This document shows positions 9,242 to 18,486 of a DNA stretch of 64,000 nucleotides, in pieces. Position numbers and translations under genes: made by a program. The DNA is from Vulcaniibacterium thermophilum (GTDB lineage Bacteria; Pseudomonadota; Gammaproteobacteria; Xanthomonadales; Xanthomonadaceae), in the NCBI RefSeq assembly GCF_007923255.1, contig NZ_VOHJ01000006.1, forward strand, positions 1 through 64,000, in the 5' to 3' direction. The notes below the pieces were generated by a model, which saw nothing but the letters and a program-made list of their open reading frames with translations, made no database searches and was not told where the DNA came from. Positions within the stretch are counted from its first letter, which is position 1. Every line of letters starts with the position of its first letter.

Positions 9242-9891
9242 ACGAGCCGCTTCCCACCGTGCTGCTGACCGGCTTCGAGCCGTTCGGCCGCGATGCCCTC
9301 AACCCGAGCTGGGACGCGGTGCGCCGCCTCGAAGACGAAGTGATCGCCGGGCACCGGATCGTTGCCACCTGCCTGCCGGTGGAATTCGGACGCTCGCTCG
9401 CCGTGCTGCGCACGCACGTCGAGCGCCTGCGCCCGGCGCTGGTGCTCGCGGTCGGCCTGGCCGGCGGGCGCGCGGCGATCTCGCTCGAGCGCGTGGCGAT
9501 CAACGTCGACGACGCGCGCATCCCCGACAACGCCGGCCGCCAGCCGGTCGATGAACCGGTCGATCCGGCCGGGCCGGCCGCCTGCTTCGCGCGCCTGCCG
9601 CTGAAGGCGATGCTCGCCGCGCTGCGCGAAGCCGGCATTCCGGCCGAGGTCTCGCAGACCGCGGGCACGTTCGTCTGCAACCACGTCTTCTACGGGCTGA
9701 TGCGCCTGCTCGAAGGCAGCGGCGCGCGCGGCGGTTTCATCCACGTTCCGTATTGCCCTTCGCAGGCGGCGTACCATCCGGGCGCGCCGAGCATGGCGCC
9801 GGAGACGGTCATGGAGGCCTTGCGCATCGCGGTGCGCGTGGCGCTCACGGTCGAACACGATCTGCGCCTGACCGCCGGCGCCGAACACTGA
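9238..9891 (+). CDS. pcp: Pyrrolidone-carboxylate peptidase (pyroglutamyl peptidase I)
   Basis: 217-residue cytosolic cysteine peptidase that removes N-terminal pyroglutamate from peptides. The catalytic triad is visible: Glu84 in SLERVAIN, Cys147 in [10 protein letters not shown] and His169 in GGFIHVPY. The N-terminus [10 protein letters not shown] is the substrate-pocket loop of the family. It overlaps the DUF979 stop by ATGA. The released pyroglutamate is the substrate of the PxpABC enzyme encoded upstream, so peptide trimming and ring opening are in one operon. Confidence 0.95.
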   Translation: MNEPLPTVLLTGFEPFGRDALNPSWDAVRRLEDEVIAGHRIVATCLPVEFGRSLAVLRTHVERLRPALVLAVGLAGGRAAISLERVAINVDDARIPDNAGRQPVDEPVDPAGPAACFARLPLKAMLAALREAGIPAEVSQTAGTFVCNHVFYGLMRLLEGSGARGGFIHVPYCPSQAAYHPGAPSMAPETVMEALRIAVRVALTVEHDLRLTAGAEH

Positions 9892-9906
9892 AACAGGAGT
9901 ACGCCC

Positions 9907-10200
9907 ATGCGCCGCATCCTTGCCGCCCTCGCGCTCGCGCTCGCCTTCGCCGTGCCCGCCCAGGCCGGCCTGTTCGAGAAGAAGCCCGAGACCGTCGCCG
10001 AAGAGGCCGCGCAGGCCGGCCTGCCGGCGGTGACGGTCTGGGTCGAGACCTCGTGGGGCTTCCGCACCCAGGGCGCCGCCAATGCGCTCAACCGCGCGCA
10101 CCAGGCCTTCGCCCGCCACGGCTACAAGGTCGTGAGCGTGGAGCCCTACATCGAGAACGGCGATCTGCAGGGCTTCTTCGTCACCTACCAGAAGCCCTGA
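9907..10200 (+). CDS. Small secreted protein, function unknown
   Basis: 97 residues with an AGGAG ribosome-binding site 9 bases before the ATG and a textbook signal peptide (MRRILAALALALAFAVPAQA/G). The mature domain contains VTVWVETSWGFRTQGAANALNRAH and YKVVSVEPYIENGDLQGFFVTYQ, suggesting a small alpha/beta fold in the periplasm. It lies 15 bases after pcp and is probably the last gene of the pyroglutamate operon. I do not recognise the family. Confidence 0.75.
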   Translation: MRRILAALALALAFAVPAQAGLFEKKPETVAEEAAQAGLPAVTVWVETSWGFRTQGAANALNRAHQAFARHGYKVVSVEPYIENGDLQGFFVTYQKP

Positions 10201-10204
10201 GCGC

Positions 10205-10774
10205 TCACGTCTTCGGCAGCGTGACGCCGCGCTGGCCCTGGTACTTGCCGCCGCGGTCCTTGTACGAGGTCTCGCACACCTCGTCCGACTGGTAGAACAG
10301 CATCTGCGCGACGCCCTCGCCCGCGTAGATCTTCGCCGGCAGCGGCGTGGTGTTGCTGAACTCCAGCGTCACGTGGCCTTCCCACTCGGGCTCCAGCGGC
10401 GTGACGTTGACGATGATCCCGCATCGCGCGTACGTGCTCTTGCCCAGGCACACCACCAGGACGTCGCGCGGAATGCGGAAGTACTCGACCGTGCGCGCCA
10501 GCGCGAACGAGTTCGGCGGGATGATGCAGACGTCCGACTCGACGTCGACGAAGCTCTTCGGATCGAAGTTCTTCGGATCGACGATGGTCGAATTGATGTT
10601 GGTGAAGACCTTGAACTCGCGCGAGCAGCGCACGTCGTAGCCGTAGCTCGACGTGCCGTAGCTGACGATCGGGTGGCCGTCGGCGGCGCGTTTCACCTGG
10701 CCGGGCTCGTACGGCTCGATCATCCCGTGCTGCTCGGCCATCCGCCGGATCCAGCGGTCGCTCTTGATGCTCAT
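10205..10774 (-). CDS. dcd: dCTP deaminase
   Basis: 189-residue trimeric enzyme that deaminates dCTP to dUTP for thymidylate synthesis. Conserved family blocks are visible: [16 protein letters not shown], the nucleotide-binding [24 protein letters not shown] region (about residues 108-131), and the C-terminal [14 protein letters not shown] arm that closes over the active site. The length is close to the E. coli enzyme (193). Start 10774 is preceded by a GGGGACGGG stretch. It converges with the small secreted protein gene, leaving a 4-base gap, so no separate terminator fits between them. Confidence 0.96.
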   Translation of the reverse strand: MSIKSDRWIRRMAEQHGMIEPYEPGQVKRAADGHPIVSYGTSSYGYDVRCSREFKVFTNINSTIVDPKNFDPKSFVDVESDVCIIPPNSFALARTVEYFRIPRDVLVVCLGKSTYARCGIIVNVTPLEPEWEGHVTLEFSNTTPLPAKIYAGEGVAQMLFYQSDEVCETSYKDRGGKYQGQRGVTLPKT

Positions 10775-10844
10775 ACCCGTCCCCACGGCCCCGGCGGGCC
10801 GGAAAAGGGCGGATTGTACGGTAGCGCCGCGGCCGCGGCGGGGC

Positions 10845-11684
10845 TCAGAGCAGGCTGGTGGGAATCGGCCGCCCGGCGCGCGGCCGCGCCTGCAGCGCCT
10901 CCACCAGCCGGCGCGCGGCGCCGCGGTATGCCTGCGCGGCCGCCGATGCCGGCTGCGCGGCCACGATCGGCACGCCCGCGTCGGACTGCTCGCGGATGGC
11001 CACGTCCAGCGGCAGGCTCGCCAGCAGCGGCACACCGTACTGCGCCGCCATCCGCTCGCCGCCGCCGGTGCCGAACACGTGCTCGGCATGGCCGCAGTTC
11101 GAACACACGTGCACGGCCATGTTCTCGATCAGGCCAAGCACGGGCACGTTGACCTTCTCGAACATGCGCAGCGCCTTGCGCGCATCCAGCGTGGCGATCT
11201 CCTGCGGCGTGGTCACGATCACCGCGCCGGCGACCGGGATCTTCTGCGCCAGCGTCAGCTGGATGTCGCCGGTGCCCGGCGGCAGATCGACCACCAGCAC
11301 GTCCAGATCGTCCCAGCGGCTGTCGAGCAGTTGCGTCAGCGCCGAGGTCGCCATCGGCCCGCGCCAGATCATCGGCGTATCGGCGTCCACCAGCAGGCCG
11401 ATCGACATCGCCTGCAGGCCGTGCGCGCGCATCGGCTCGATCGTCTTGCCGTCGGGACTGTCGGGACGGCCGCTCAGGCCGAGCATGGTCGGAATGCTGG
11501 GGCCGTAGATGTCGGCGTCGAGCACGCCCGCGCGCCACCCGTCCTGCGCCAGCGCGAGCGCGAGGTTGACCGCGGTGGTGGACTTGCCGACACCGCCCTT
11601 GCCCGAGGCGACCGCCACCAGATTGCGCACGTTGGCGAGCGGCGACAGACCGGGCTGGACGGCGTGGGCGGGCAGACGAGGCAT
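10845..11684 (-). CDS. apbC: Iron-sulfur cluster carrier protein Mrp/ApbC
   Basis: 279-residue P-loop ATPase that binds and transfers 4Fe-4S clusters. The deviant Walker [11 protein letters not shown] is at residues 28-36, [11 protein letters not shown] (switch I) follows, [10 protein letters not shown] is the Walker B region, and the cluster-binding CSNC is near residue 196 in [21 protein letters not shown]. The N-terminal DUF59 domain of longer Mrp proteins is missing. The frame stays open far upstream, but that part is low-complexity Arg/Pro sequence, so I start at [10 protein letters not shown]. It is followed by dcd on the same strand after 70 bases. Confidence 0.93.
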   Translation of the reverse strand: MPRLPAHAVQPGLSPLANVRNLVAVASGKGGVGKSTTAVNLALALAQDGWRAGVLDADIYGPSIPTMLGLSGRPDSPDGKTIEPMRAHGLQAMSIGLLVDADTPMIWRGPMATSALTQLLDSRWDDLDVLVVDLPPGTGDIQLTLAQKIPVAGAVIVTTPQEIATLDARKALRMFEKVNVPVLGLIENMAVHVCSNCGHAEHVFGTGGGERMAAQYGVPLLASLPLDVAIREQSDAGVPIVAAQPASAAAQAYRGAARRLVEALQARPRAGRPIPTSLL

Positions 11685-12055
11685 TCTCGTTCGGCGTGTC
11701 CGGAGGGGACGGCAGCATACCGCGCGGCGCACCCGCGCTCGCGGTCGCGGCACATCCCGCAAAACGTCCGTCGCAGCCGGAGGGTGCCGGTCCTGCTGCG
11801 GCCGCGGCCACAGACCGGCGCTCGCGGCGGGCCCGGATCGGCACCCACGCGCGCCCGCCAGGCTGCGACCGCCAGCGGCTGGGCCTGAGGAGCCCATACG
11901 GCGGGATCGGATGCCTTCGCAGCCCGCCGGCGCGCCGTTCGGACACCGCCTCGCGGCCGCTGCAGGATTCCCGGAGCGCCGCGTGGCGTCTTGCACCCTC
12001 GAATCCGCGCCGTGCCGCCCCCACCTCGGCTGCTCAGCCCTGGGATCCGCCGCCC
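11685..12055. other. Intergenic stretch with no gene
   Basis: 371 bases between the divergent apbC and ABC exporter genes. Frames on both strands stay open because of the high GC content, but their translations are Arg/Ala/Pro-rich and match nothing. No tRNA, repeat or hairpin terminator stands out. It must contain both promoters, but I cannot place a convincing -35/-10 pair. Confidence 0.5.
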
Positions 12056-13813
12056 ATGTCCAAAGCCCCGATCGGCTCGCTGCGCGCGCTGTTGCCCTTC
12101 GTGAAGCCGCACCGCGGCCTGCTGGCCGCCTGGCTGCTGGCGCTGGCCGCGTCCAGCACCGCCACGCTCAGCCTGCCGGTGGCGTTCCGGCAGATGATCG
12201 ACCACGGTTTCGCCGGCGGCGGCGCGGCGATCGACCGCGTGTTCCTGCTGCTGTTCGGCGTGGCGGTGGCGCTCGCGCTGGCGACCGCGGCGCGCTTCTA
12301 CTTCGTCTCGCTGCTGGGCGAGCGCGTGGTCGCCGACCTGCGCCGCAAGCTCTACGCGCACCTGCTCGAACTCGACGCCGGCTTCTACGACCGCACCCGC
12401 AGCGGCGAGCTGGTGTCGCGCCTGACCGCCGACGCCGAGCTGCTGCGCAGCGTGGTCGGCTCGAGCATGTCGGTGGCGCTGCGCAGCACGGTGACGGTGG
12501 TCGGCAGCCTGGTGATGCTGTTCGTCACCAGCCCGCGGCTGGCGAGCTACGCGCTGATCGGCATTCCGCTGGCGGTGCTGCCGATCGTGGCCGGCGGGCG
12601 CCGGCTGTCGAAGATCTCGCGCGCCAGCCAGGACCGCATCGCCGACGCCAACGCGATCGCCAGCGAGACGCTCGGCGCGGTGCGCACCGTGCAGGCGCAC
12701 GCGCGCGAGCCCTACGAGCGCGGCCGGTTCGAGAGCGCGATCCGGGTCGCGATCGCCACCGCGCGCAAGCGCATCACCGTGCAGGCGCTGGTCACCGCGG
12801 TGGCGATCGTGCTGATCTTCGGCGCGATCACGCTGGTGCTGTGGTCGGGCGCGCACGACGTCGTCGCCGGTCGCATGAGCGGCGGCACGCTGGCGCAGTT
12901 CGTGCTGTACGCGCTGATCGGCGGCGGCTCGGTGGGCGCGCTCGCCGAGGTGTGGAACGAGCTGCAGCGCGCCGCCGGCGGCATGAGCCGGATCGGCGAG
13001 CTGTTGGCCGAGACGCCGCAGGTGCGCGCGCCGGCGCAGCCGCAGCGGCTGCCGAAGCCGCTGCGCGGCGGCATCGCGTTCGAACGCGTCACCTTCCACT
13101 ACCCGCAGCGGCCCGATCTGCCGGCGCTGGAGGACTTCAGCCTGCGCGTGCGGCCGGGCGAGACGGTCGCGCTGGTCGGCCCGTCCGGCGCCGGCAAGAG
13201 CACGGTGTTCTCGCTGCTGCTGCGCTTCCACGATCCGCAGGCCGGCAGCATCGCCATCGACGGCCACGACCTGCGCACGCTCGATCTGACAGCGTTGCGC
13301 GAGGCGATCGCGCTGGTGCCGCAGCAGCCGACCATCTTCGCCGCCAGCGCGCGCGAGAACATCCGCTACGGTCGCCTCGACGCCGACGAGGCCGCGATCC
13401 ACCACGCGGTGCGCGCCGCGCACGCGGCCGACTTCATCGACGCCCTGCCGCAGGGCCTGGACACCGAGCTCGGCGAGCGCGGCGCGCGCCTGTCAGGCGG
13501 CCAGCAGCAGCGCATCGCGATCGCCCGCGCGCTGCTGAAGGATGCGCCGATCCTGTTGCTCGACGAGGCCACCAGCGCGCTCGACGCGCACAGCGAGCGC
13601 GCGGTGCAGCAGGCGCTGGAGACGCTGATGGAAGGCCGCACCACGCTGGTGATCGCGCACCGTCTGGCGACGGTGCTGAAGGCCGACCGCATCGTGGTGA
13701 TGGACCGCGGCCGCATCGTGGCCGAGGGCACGCACGAGGCGCTGATGGCGCAGGGCGGCCTGTATGCCGAGCTGGCGCGGCTGCAGTTCCTCGACGCCGC
13801 CGCGCCCGCCTGA
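12056..13813 (+). CDS. ABC exporter, fused membrane and ATPase domains (MsbA-related)
   Basis: 585-residue half-transporter of the lipid/multidrug exporter type, working as a homodimer in the inner membrane. The six-helix ABC_membrane domain covers about residues 15-300, ending in the ELQRAAGGMSRIGELL coupling helix. The ATPase domain has Walker A GPSGAGKST near 375, the Q-loop in LVPQQPTIF, the signature LSGGQQQRIAIARALL at about 480 and Walker B ILLLDEATSALD. It resembles the MsbA-related subgroup (TIGR02204 type) more than the essential lipid A flippase, so lipid A transport is not assured. Start ATG gives MSKAPIGSLRALLPF; the longer open frame upstream is low complexity. Confidence 0.9.
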   Translation: MSKAPIGSLRALLPFVKPHRGLLAAWLLALAASSTATLSLPVAFRQMIDHGFAGGGAAIDRVFLLLFGVAVALALATAARFYFVSLLGERVVADLRRKLYAHLLELDAGFYDRTRSGELVSRLTADAELLRSVVGSSMSVALRSTVTVVGSLVMLFVTSPRLASYALIGIPLAVLPIVAGGRRLSKISRASQDRIADANAIASETLGAVRTVQAHAREPYERGRFESAIRVAIATARKRITVQALVTAVAIVLIFGAITLVLWSGAHDVVAGRMSGGTLAQFVLYALIGGGSVGALAEVWNELQRAAGGMSRIGELLAETPQVRAPAQPQRLPKPLRGGIAFERVTFHYPQRPDLPALEDFSLRVRPGETVALVGPSGAGKSTVFSLLLRFHDPQAGSIAIDGHDLRTLDLTALREAIALVPQQPTIFAASARENIRYGRLDADEAAIHHAVRAAHAADFIDALPQGLDTELGERGARLSGGQQQRIAIARALLKDAPILLLDEATSALDAHSERAVQQALETLMEGRTTLVIAHRLATVLKADRIVVMDRGRIVAEGTHEALMAQGGLYAELARLQFLDAAAPA

Positions 13814-13833
13814 GGCCGGGCCGCGGCGGACGG

Positions 13834-13962
13834 TCAGCGCTGCCGCGCCACGACGGCCTGCGCGCCGCCTGCGGCCTTGGCGGTGTCGGCCTCGACGTGG
13901 CTGCAACGCTTCTGACAGGCACCGGCAAGCAACAGGAGGAGCACGTAGATCCCTGCTTTCAT
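13834..13962 (-). CDS. 42-residue lipoprotein, function unknown
   Basis: A very small gene. ATG at 13962 is preceded by AGGAAA at a good distance. The peptide begins MKAGIYVLLLLLAGACQKRC, a complete lipoprotein signal with lipobox LAGAC (Cys16), followed by a short polar tail ending in VVARQR. It resembles entericidin-sized lipoproteins in layout, though no sequence match is claimed. It lies between the ABC exporter and selO, convergent with the former. Confidence 0.6.
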   Translation of the reverse strand: MKAGIYVLLLLLAGACQKRCSHVEADTAKAAGGAQAVVARQR

Positions 13963-14088
13963 GGTGGGGTTTCCTGGACAGGCACGGAGGGGAGGCTGTG
14001 CGCTCGCCACGCAGGCAAGCGCCTGCCTGGCGCTGAACAGTGCGCGAACGCCTGTCCATGCCGCGTGACGCCCGTCACCACAAGACCG

Positions 14089-15657
14089 CTACGAACTGCA
14101 AGAAAGCATCGAACACCCCGGCCGGTCGCGCGCCCAGTCGGGCCGCCGCTGGGCGAACGCCTCGCGGCCCGGTTGATCGTCGTAAGGCCGGCGCATCACG
14201 TCGAGGAGTTCGTCGATGCCGCCCGGATCGCCCTGCTCCGCGCGGTCGATCGCCTGCTGCGCCAGATAGTTGCGCAGCACGAAGCGCGGATTCGCGCGCC
14301 GCATGCGCTCGTGGCGCGCCTCCGGCGGCAGCGGGTCCTCGCGCAGACGCGCGGCGTAGCCGTGCAGCCAGTCGAGCAGCGCCGGCGCGTGCGCCTCGCG
14401 CCGGGCGGCGTCGTAGAAGGCCTCTTCGAAAGGTGCGAGCGACGGCGCCTGCGGATCGAACCGCAGCAGCGCGCGGAACCACAGCGTCATGTCCACTTCG
14501 GCCAGCGCCAGCAGTCGTTCGAGCGCGCGTTTGCGCTCGACGTCCTCGTCGTTCGCCTCGGAAAGGCCGAGCTTGCGCGCGACGTTGTCGCGGTCGGCGG
14601 CGACGTAGGCGTCCACATAGCGCTGCATGCCCGCATGCAACGGCTCGAGCGATGCGAACAGCGGCGCGATGGCATTCGCCAGTTGCCCCAGGTTCCAGTA
14701 CGCCACCGCCGGCTGCTGGCCGAAGCGGTAGCGGCGGGTATGGCGGTCGGTGGTGTTGGGCGTCCAGTCCGGGTCGTAATCGTCGATCCAGCCGTACGGG
14801 CCGTAGTCGATGGTCAGACCGAGGATCGACATGTTGTCGGTGTTCATCACTCCATGCACGAAGCCGACCCGCATCCATTCGGCCATCAGCCGCGCGGTGC
14901 GCTCGCAGACCTCGCCGAACCAGTCGCCGAGTACGGTTTCGGTGATGTCGGCCCCTTCCGGCGCCAGGTGCGGGAAGTCGCGGCGGATGCAGAAGCGCGT
15001 AAGCGCCCGCAGCAACGCGATCTCGCCGCGCGCGGCAGGCAGTTCGAAGTGGCCGAAGCGGATGAACGAGGGCGCGACGCGGCACACCACCGCGCCCGGC
15101 TCCTCGCGCGGATGGCCGTCGTAGAAGATGTCGCGCACCACGCCCTCGCCGGTGGCCACCAGGCACAGCGCGCGCGTGGTCGGCACGCCGAGGTGGTGCA
15201 TCGCCTCGCTGCACAGGAATTCGCGGATCGACGAACGCAACACGGCGCGACCGTCGGCGAAGCGCGAGTACGGCGTCGGCCCGGCGCCCTTGAGCTGCAG
15301 TTCCCAGCGCTCGCCCGCCGCGGTGACGGCCTCGCCGAGCGTGATCGCGCGCCCGTCGCCGAGCTGCCCGGCCCAGGCGCCGAACTGGTGGCCACCGTAG
15401 TTGGTGGCATACGGCTGCATGCCGGGCAGCAGTTCGTTGCCGGCGAACACGCGCGCGAAGCGCTCGCCGGTCACGTCCGCCTCGCCGAGCCCCAGCGCCG
15501 CCGCCATCTCGCGCGACCACGCCAGCAGCTTCGGCGCACGCACCGGCGTCGGCCTCACGCGCGAGAACAGCGCGCCGCGCACCTCGCGCACGCCCGGCCG
15601 CTCCTCGTGCTCGCCGGGCAGCTCACGCACGAATGCATTGTCGAAGTGGAACTCCAT
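14089..15657 (-). CDS. selO: Protein adenylyltransferase SelO (YdiU)
   Basis: 522-residue pseudokinase-fold enzyme that transfers AMP from ATP to Ser/Thr/Tyr of target proteins, linked to redox homeostasis. Family blocks are clear: NYGGHQFGAWAGQLGDGRA (the glycine-rich nucleotide loop), ELQLKGAGPTPYSR, VLRSSIREFLCSEAMHHLG, and VMNTDNMSILGLTIDYGP (the metal-binding Asn/Asp motif). The C-terminus is CSMLSCSS; the last four residues SCSS correspond to the position of selenocysteine in animal SelO, here Cys as in E. coli. Start MEFHFDNAF (15657) is the first in-frame ATG giving family sequence. Confidence 0.95.
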   Translation of the reverse strand: MEFHFDNAFVRELPGEHEERPGVREVRGALFSRVRPTPVRAPKLLAWSREMAAALGLGEADVTGERFARVFAGNELLPGMQPYATNYGGHQFGAWAGQLGDGRAITLGEAVTAAGERWELQLKGAGPTPYSRFADGRAVLRSSIREFLCSEAMHHLGVPTTRALCLVATGEGVVRDIFYDGHPREEPGAVVCRVAPSFIRFGHFELPAARGEIALLRALTRFCIRRDFPHLAPEGADITETVLGDWFGEVCERTARLMAEWMRVGFVHGVMNTDNMSILGLTIDYGPYGWIDDYDPDWTPNTTDRHTRRYRFGQQPAVAYWNLGQLANAIAPLFASLEPLHAGMQRYVDAYVAADRDNVARKLGLSEANDEDVERKRALERLLALAEVDMTLWFRALLRFDPQAPSLAPFEEAFYDAARREAHAPALLDWLHGYAARLREDPLPPEARHERMRRANPRFVLRNYLAQQAIDRAEQGDPGGIDELLDVMRRPYDDQPGREAFAQRRPDWARDRPGCSMLSCSS

Positions 15658-15795
15658 CGCGGCAGCTTGCCAGAGGGGCATGGGAGCGCGATGTCTTTTG
15701 GCCGCGGATTCGCACGGATGGACACGGCTCGGCCACGGCCGTCTCTCGTTCGCCCGCTCTCCACGCGTTTGGGGCCGAGTCGCACATGCGTCTCC

Positions 15796-15881
15796 GCACA
15801 GGCGGCAGGACAAGTCCCGCCCTACCTGCCCTGGCGCGCATGCTGCGCACAGGCGGCGGGACAAGTCCCGCCCTACCTGCC
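15796..15881. repeat. Two copies of a GGCGGGAC-N2-GTCCCGCC palindromic repeat
   Basis: Two near-identical 35-base units at 15796-15830 and 15847-15881, each reading gcacaggcggc(g/a)ggacaag then tcccgccctacctgcc. The core is a perfect or near-perfect inverted repeat that would form a hairpin. They sit in the 306-base gap between selO and deaD (15658-15963), which otherwise holds no gene. Further copies occur at 18526-18692 and 55848-55876. Confidence 0.8.
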
Positions 15882-15963
15882 GGCTGATCCCGCACCGCAG
15901 CCGAAACCCCGTCTCCATCCCCCACCCGGTAGACTCGGCGCCCCAACCCCCGACGAGCCCCGC

Positions 15964-17748
15964 ATGAGCAACGACGCCACCCCGCTCCGTTTCGCCGACC
16001 TGGGCCTGCCGGAGCCGGTGCTGCGCGCGCTTGTCGAAGTCGGCTACGAGACGCCCTCGCCGATCCAGGCCGCCGCGCTGCCGCCGCTGCTGGAAGGCCG
16101 CGACGTGCTCGGCCAGGCGCAGACCGGCACCGGCAAGACCGCGGCGTTCGCGCTGCCGATCCTCGCCCGCCTCGATCCCGCCCAGCGCGAACCGCAGGCG
16201 CTGGTGCTGGCGCCCACCCGCGAGCTGGCGCTGCAGGTGGCCGAGGCGTTCCAGCGTTACGCCCACCACCTGCCCGATTTCCACGTCCTGCCGATCTACG
16301 GCGGCCAGGGCTATCGCCCGCAGTTGCTCGCGCTCAAGCGCGGCGTGCAGGTCGTGGTCGGCACGCCTGGACGGGTGATCGATCACCTCGAGCGCGGCTC
16401 GCTCGATCTTTCGCGGCTGCGCACGCTGGTGCTGGACGAGGCCGACGAGATGCTGCGCATGGGCTTCATCGACGACGTCGAGGCGGTGCTCAAGCGCACG
16501 CCCGAGACGCGCCAGGTCGCGCTGTTCTCGGCCACCATGCCGCCGCCGATCCGCCGCATCGCGCAGACCTACCTGCGCGAGCCGGTCGAGATCGCGATCA
16601 AGGCGAAGACCACCACCGCCGCCAACATCCGCCAGCGCTACTGGCCGGTCAGCGGCGTGCACAAGCTCGACGCGCTCACCCGCATCATCGAAGCCGAACC
16701 GTTCGACGCGATGATCGTGTTCGTGCGCACCAAGATCGCGACCGAGGAACTGGCCGAGAAGCTGGCGGCGCGCGGCATCGCGGCGGCGGCGCTCAACGGC
16801 GACGTGCCGCAGGCGCAGCGCGAGAAGACGGTCGGCCAGTTGCGCGAAGGCAGGATCGACGTGCTGGTCGCCACCGACGTCGCCGCGCGCGGGCTCGATG
16901 TCGAGCGCATCACCCATGTCGTGAACTACGACATCCCCTACGACACCGAGAGCTACGTCCACCGCATCGGTCGCACCGGCCGCGCCGGGCGCGCGGGCGA
17001 GGCAATCCTGTTCGTCTCCCCGCGCGAACGCGGCATGCTGCGCGCGATCGAGCGCGCCACGCGGCAGCCGATCGAGCCGATGACGCTGCCGAGCGTCGAG
17101 ACCGTCAACGACCAGCGCATCGCCCGCTTCCTCGACCGCATCACCGGCGCGCTGCAGGCGGACGATCTGGACCTGTTCCGCGGCCTGGTCGAACGCTACG
17201 AGCGCGAGCGCAACGTGCCGATGGCCGAGATCGCGGCGGCGCTGGCGAAGCTGGTGCAGGGCGACATGCCGCTGCTGCTGGACGCCACCGCCGAGGAGTT
17301 GCGTCCGCATCGCGAAGGCCGGCCCGAGCGCAGCCGCGAGCGTCCGGCGCGCGAGGACGATCAGCGCCGCGCGCCGCGCGTCCGCAACGCGGGCGAGGCG
17401 GCGTTCGAGGACGACCGCCCGCGCCGCCGCGACGGCGGCGAACCGCGCGCGCCCGAGGCCGGCATGGAGACGTTCCGTATCGAGGTCGGCCATGTCCACG
17501 GCGTGAAGCCGGCGAACATCGTCGGCGCGATCGCCAACGAGGCCGAGCTGGAAAGCCGCTACATCGGCCGCATCGACATCCGCCAGGACCACAGCCTGGT
17601 CGATCTGCCGGAAGGCATGCCGCGCGAGGTGATGGAGCATCTCAAGCGCGTGCGCGTGGCCGGCCAGCCGCTGCGCATCCGCCGCCTCGACGCCGACCGC
17701 CCCGCCCCGCGCAAGCCCTACAAGCCCCGCGGCACGCAGCGCGGCTGA
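15964..17748 (+). CDS. deaD: DEAD-box ATP-dependent RNA helicase DeaD/CsdA
   Basis: 594-residue RNA helicase acting in ribosome assembly and mRNA turnover. Core motifs in order: Q-motif ahead of SPIQAAALPPLL, Walker A AQTGTGKT (about 51-58), PTRELALQ, DEADEML (158-164), SAT, then in the second RecA domain VATDVAARGLD and HRIGRTGRAGR (about 333-343). A charged Arg/Glu-rich linker (about 440-495) leads to a C-terminal DbpA-type RNA-binding domain (from METFRIEVGHVHGVKPANIVGAIANE) and a basic tail, the DeaD architecture. Upstream are two palindromic repeats; the gene runs alone, convergent with the HD hydrolase. Confidence 0.95.
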   Translation: MSNDATPLRFADLGLPEPVLRALVEVGYETPSPIQAAALPPLLEGRDVLGQAQTGTGKTAAFALPILARLDPAQREPQALVLAPTRELALQVAEAFQRYAHHLPDFHVLPIYGGQGYRPQLLALKRGVQVVVGTPGRVIDHLERGSLDLSRLRTLVLDEADEMLRMGFIDDVEAVLKRTPETRQVALFSATMPPPIRRIAQTYLREPVEIAIKAKTTTAANIRQRYWPVSGVHKLDALTRIIEAEPFDAMIVFVRTKIATEELAEKLAARGIAAAALNGDVPQAQREKTVGQLREGRIDVLVATDVAARGLDVERITHVVNYDIPYDTESYVHRIGRTGRAGRAGEAILFVSPRERGMLRAIERATRQPIEPMTLPSVETVNDQRIARFLDRITGALQADDLDLFRGLVERYERERNVPMAEIAAALAKLVQGDMPLLLDATAEELRPHREGRPERSRERPAREDDQRRAPRVRNAGEAAFEDDRPRRRDGGEPRAPEAGMETFRIEVGHVHGVKPANIVGAIANEAELESRYIGRIDIRQDHSLVDLPEGMPREVMEHLKRVRVAGQPLRIRRLDADRPAPRKPYKPRGTQRG

Positions 17749-17775
17749 TACGCCCCTTCGCCACGCCGCCGTGTC

Positions 17776-18399
17776 TTACCGTTTCGCGCTCAGCGCCCGC
17801 CGCAGATTGGCCCGCGCCTGCGCGTCCAGCCGGGCGTGGAAGAAGTCGCTGAGGAAGATCCGCTCGCGCGCCAGCAGGCCCTTGAGGAACGCGCGCCGGC
17901 GCACGCGGTACAGCACTGCCGGCACGTGGCCGCGGTATTCGCGCGCGATGGCGGCGTCGTAGGCGTCGAAGCGCTCCGCCGGCGCGCCGAGGATCGCCAT
18001 GTCGCAGTCGAGGAACAGCGCCGCTTCGTGGTCCACCTCGCCCGGCGCGAGCGCGCCGTGGCGCGCGGTGAGCAGGATCAGCTTCTCGATGCGGGCGACG
18101 TCGAGCCCCGCCTCGGGCAGCCAGCGCCCGACCGCCTCGCGCGCGAGTTCCGCAGAGCGCGCCTCGTTGTCGCCGCGCCCCGGCACGTACACGGCGTCGT
18201 GGTACAGCACCGCCAGCCACACCTCACGCCGCTGCCGCCAGCCCGGCCCGCGCGCGACCTCGTCGTAATGCGCCAGCACCTCGCGCACGTGGCCGAAGTG
18301 GTGGTAGGCACGCGCCGGCATGCGGTAGGCCGCTTCCAGCTCGGCCCATTGCGCTTCGGGCAGAGCGAGCGGTCCGTCGACCATCACCCCCGCGTTCAC
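17776..18399 (-). CDS. Predicted metal-dependent HD-superfamily phosphohydrolase
   Basis: 207-residue protein of the COG4339 type. Metal ligands can be seen as YHHFGHV (His early), LYHDAVYVPGRGDNE (the HD dyad near residue 68, with Asp further on) and the central TARHGALAPGEVDHEAALFLDCDM. I chose the GTG start at 18397-18399 because an ideal AGGAGGG ribosome-binding site (18405-18411) ends 5 bases before it; starting at the GTG further upstream would put that site inside the gene. The substrate of this family is not established. Convergent with deaD. Confidence 0.85.
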   Translation of the reverse strand: MNAGVMVDGPLALPEAQWAELEAAYRMPARAYHHFGHVREVLAHYDEVARGPGWRQRREVWLAVLYHDAVYVPGRGDNEARSAELAREAVGRWLPEAGLDVARIEKLILLTARHGALAPGEVDHEAALFLDCDMAILGAPAERFDAYDAAIAREYRGHVPAVLYRVRRRAFLKGLLARERIFLSDFFHARLDAQARANLRRALSAKR

Positions 18400-18404
18400 G
18401 CCGT

Positions 18405-18411
18405 CCCTCCT
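18405..18411 (-). promoter_or_regulatory. Ribosome-binding site deciding the HD hydrolase start
   Basis: AGGAGGG on the minus strand, 5 bases before the GTG at 18399. It matches the 16S rRNA 3' end over its whole length and settles the choice among four possible starts (GTG 18414, GTG 18399, GTG 18387, ATG 18384). Confidence 0.7.
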
Positions 18412-18486
18412 CACGGGCCGTTGTCGCCTCGCGCCAGAGTAACCGCACGACGCCGAACGCCGCGCCTGCGGCCCTCACCCTGCCCG

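Noticed and set aside
15658-17640. Open frame continuing upstream of selO, antisense to deaD
   Set aside because: It mirrors deaD codon by codon and has no family sequence before MEFHFDNAF, the true SelO start.
11509-17748. A single plus-strand open frame of over 2,000 codons
   Set aside because: Only the last 594 codons (deaD) are protein-like. The rest is an out-of-frame shadow of the ABC exporter and the antisense of apbC and selO, kept open by high GC.
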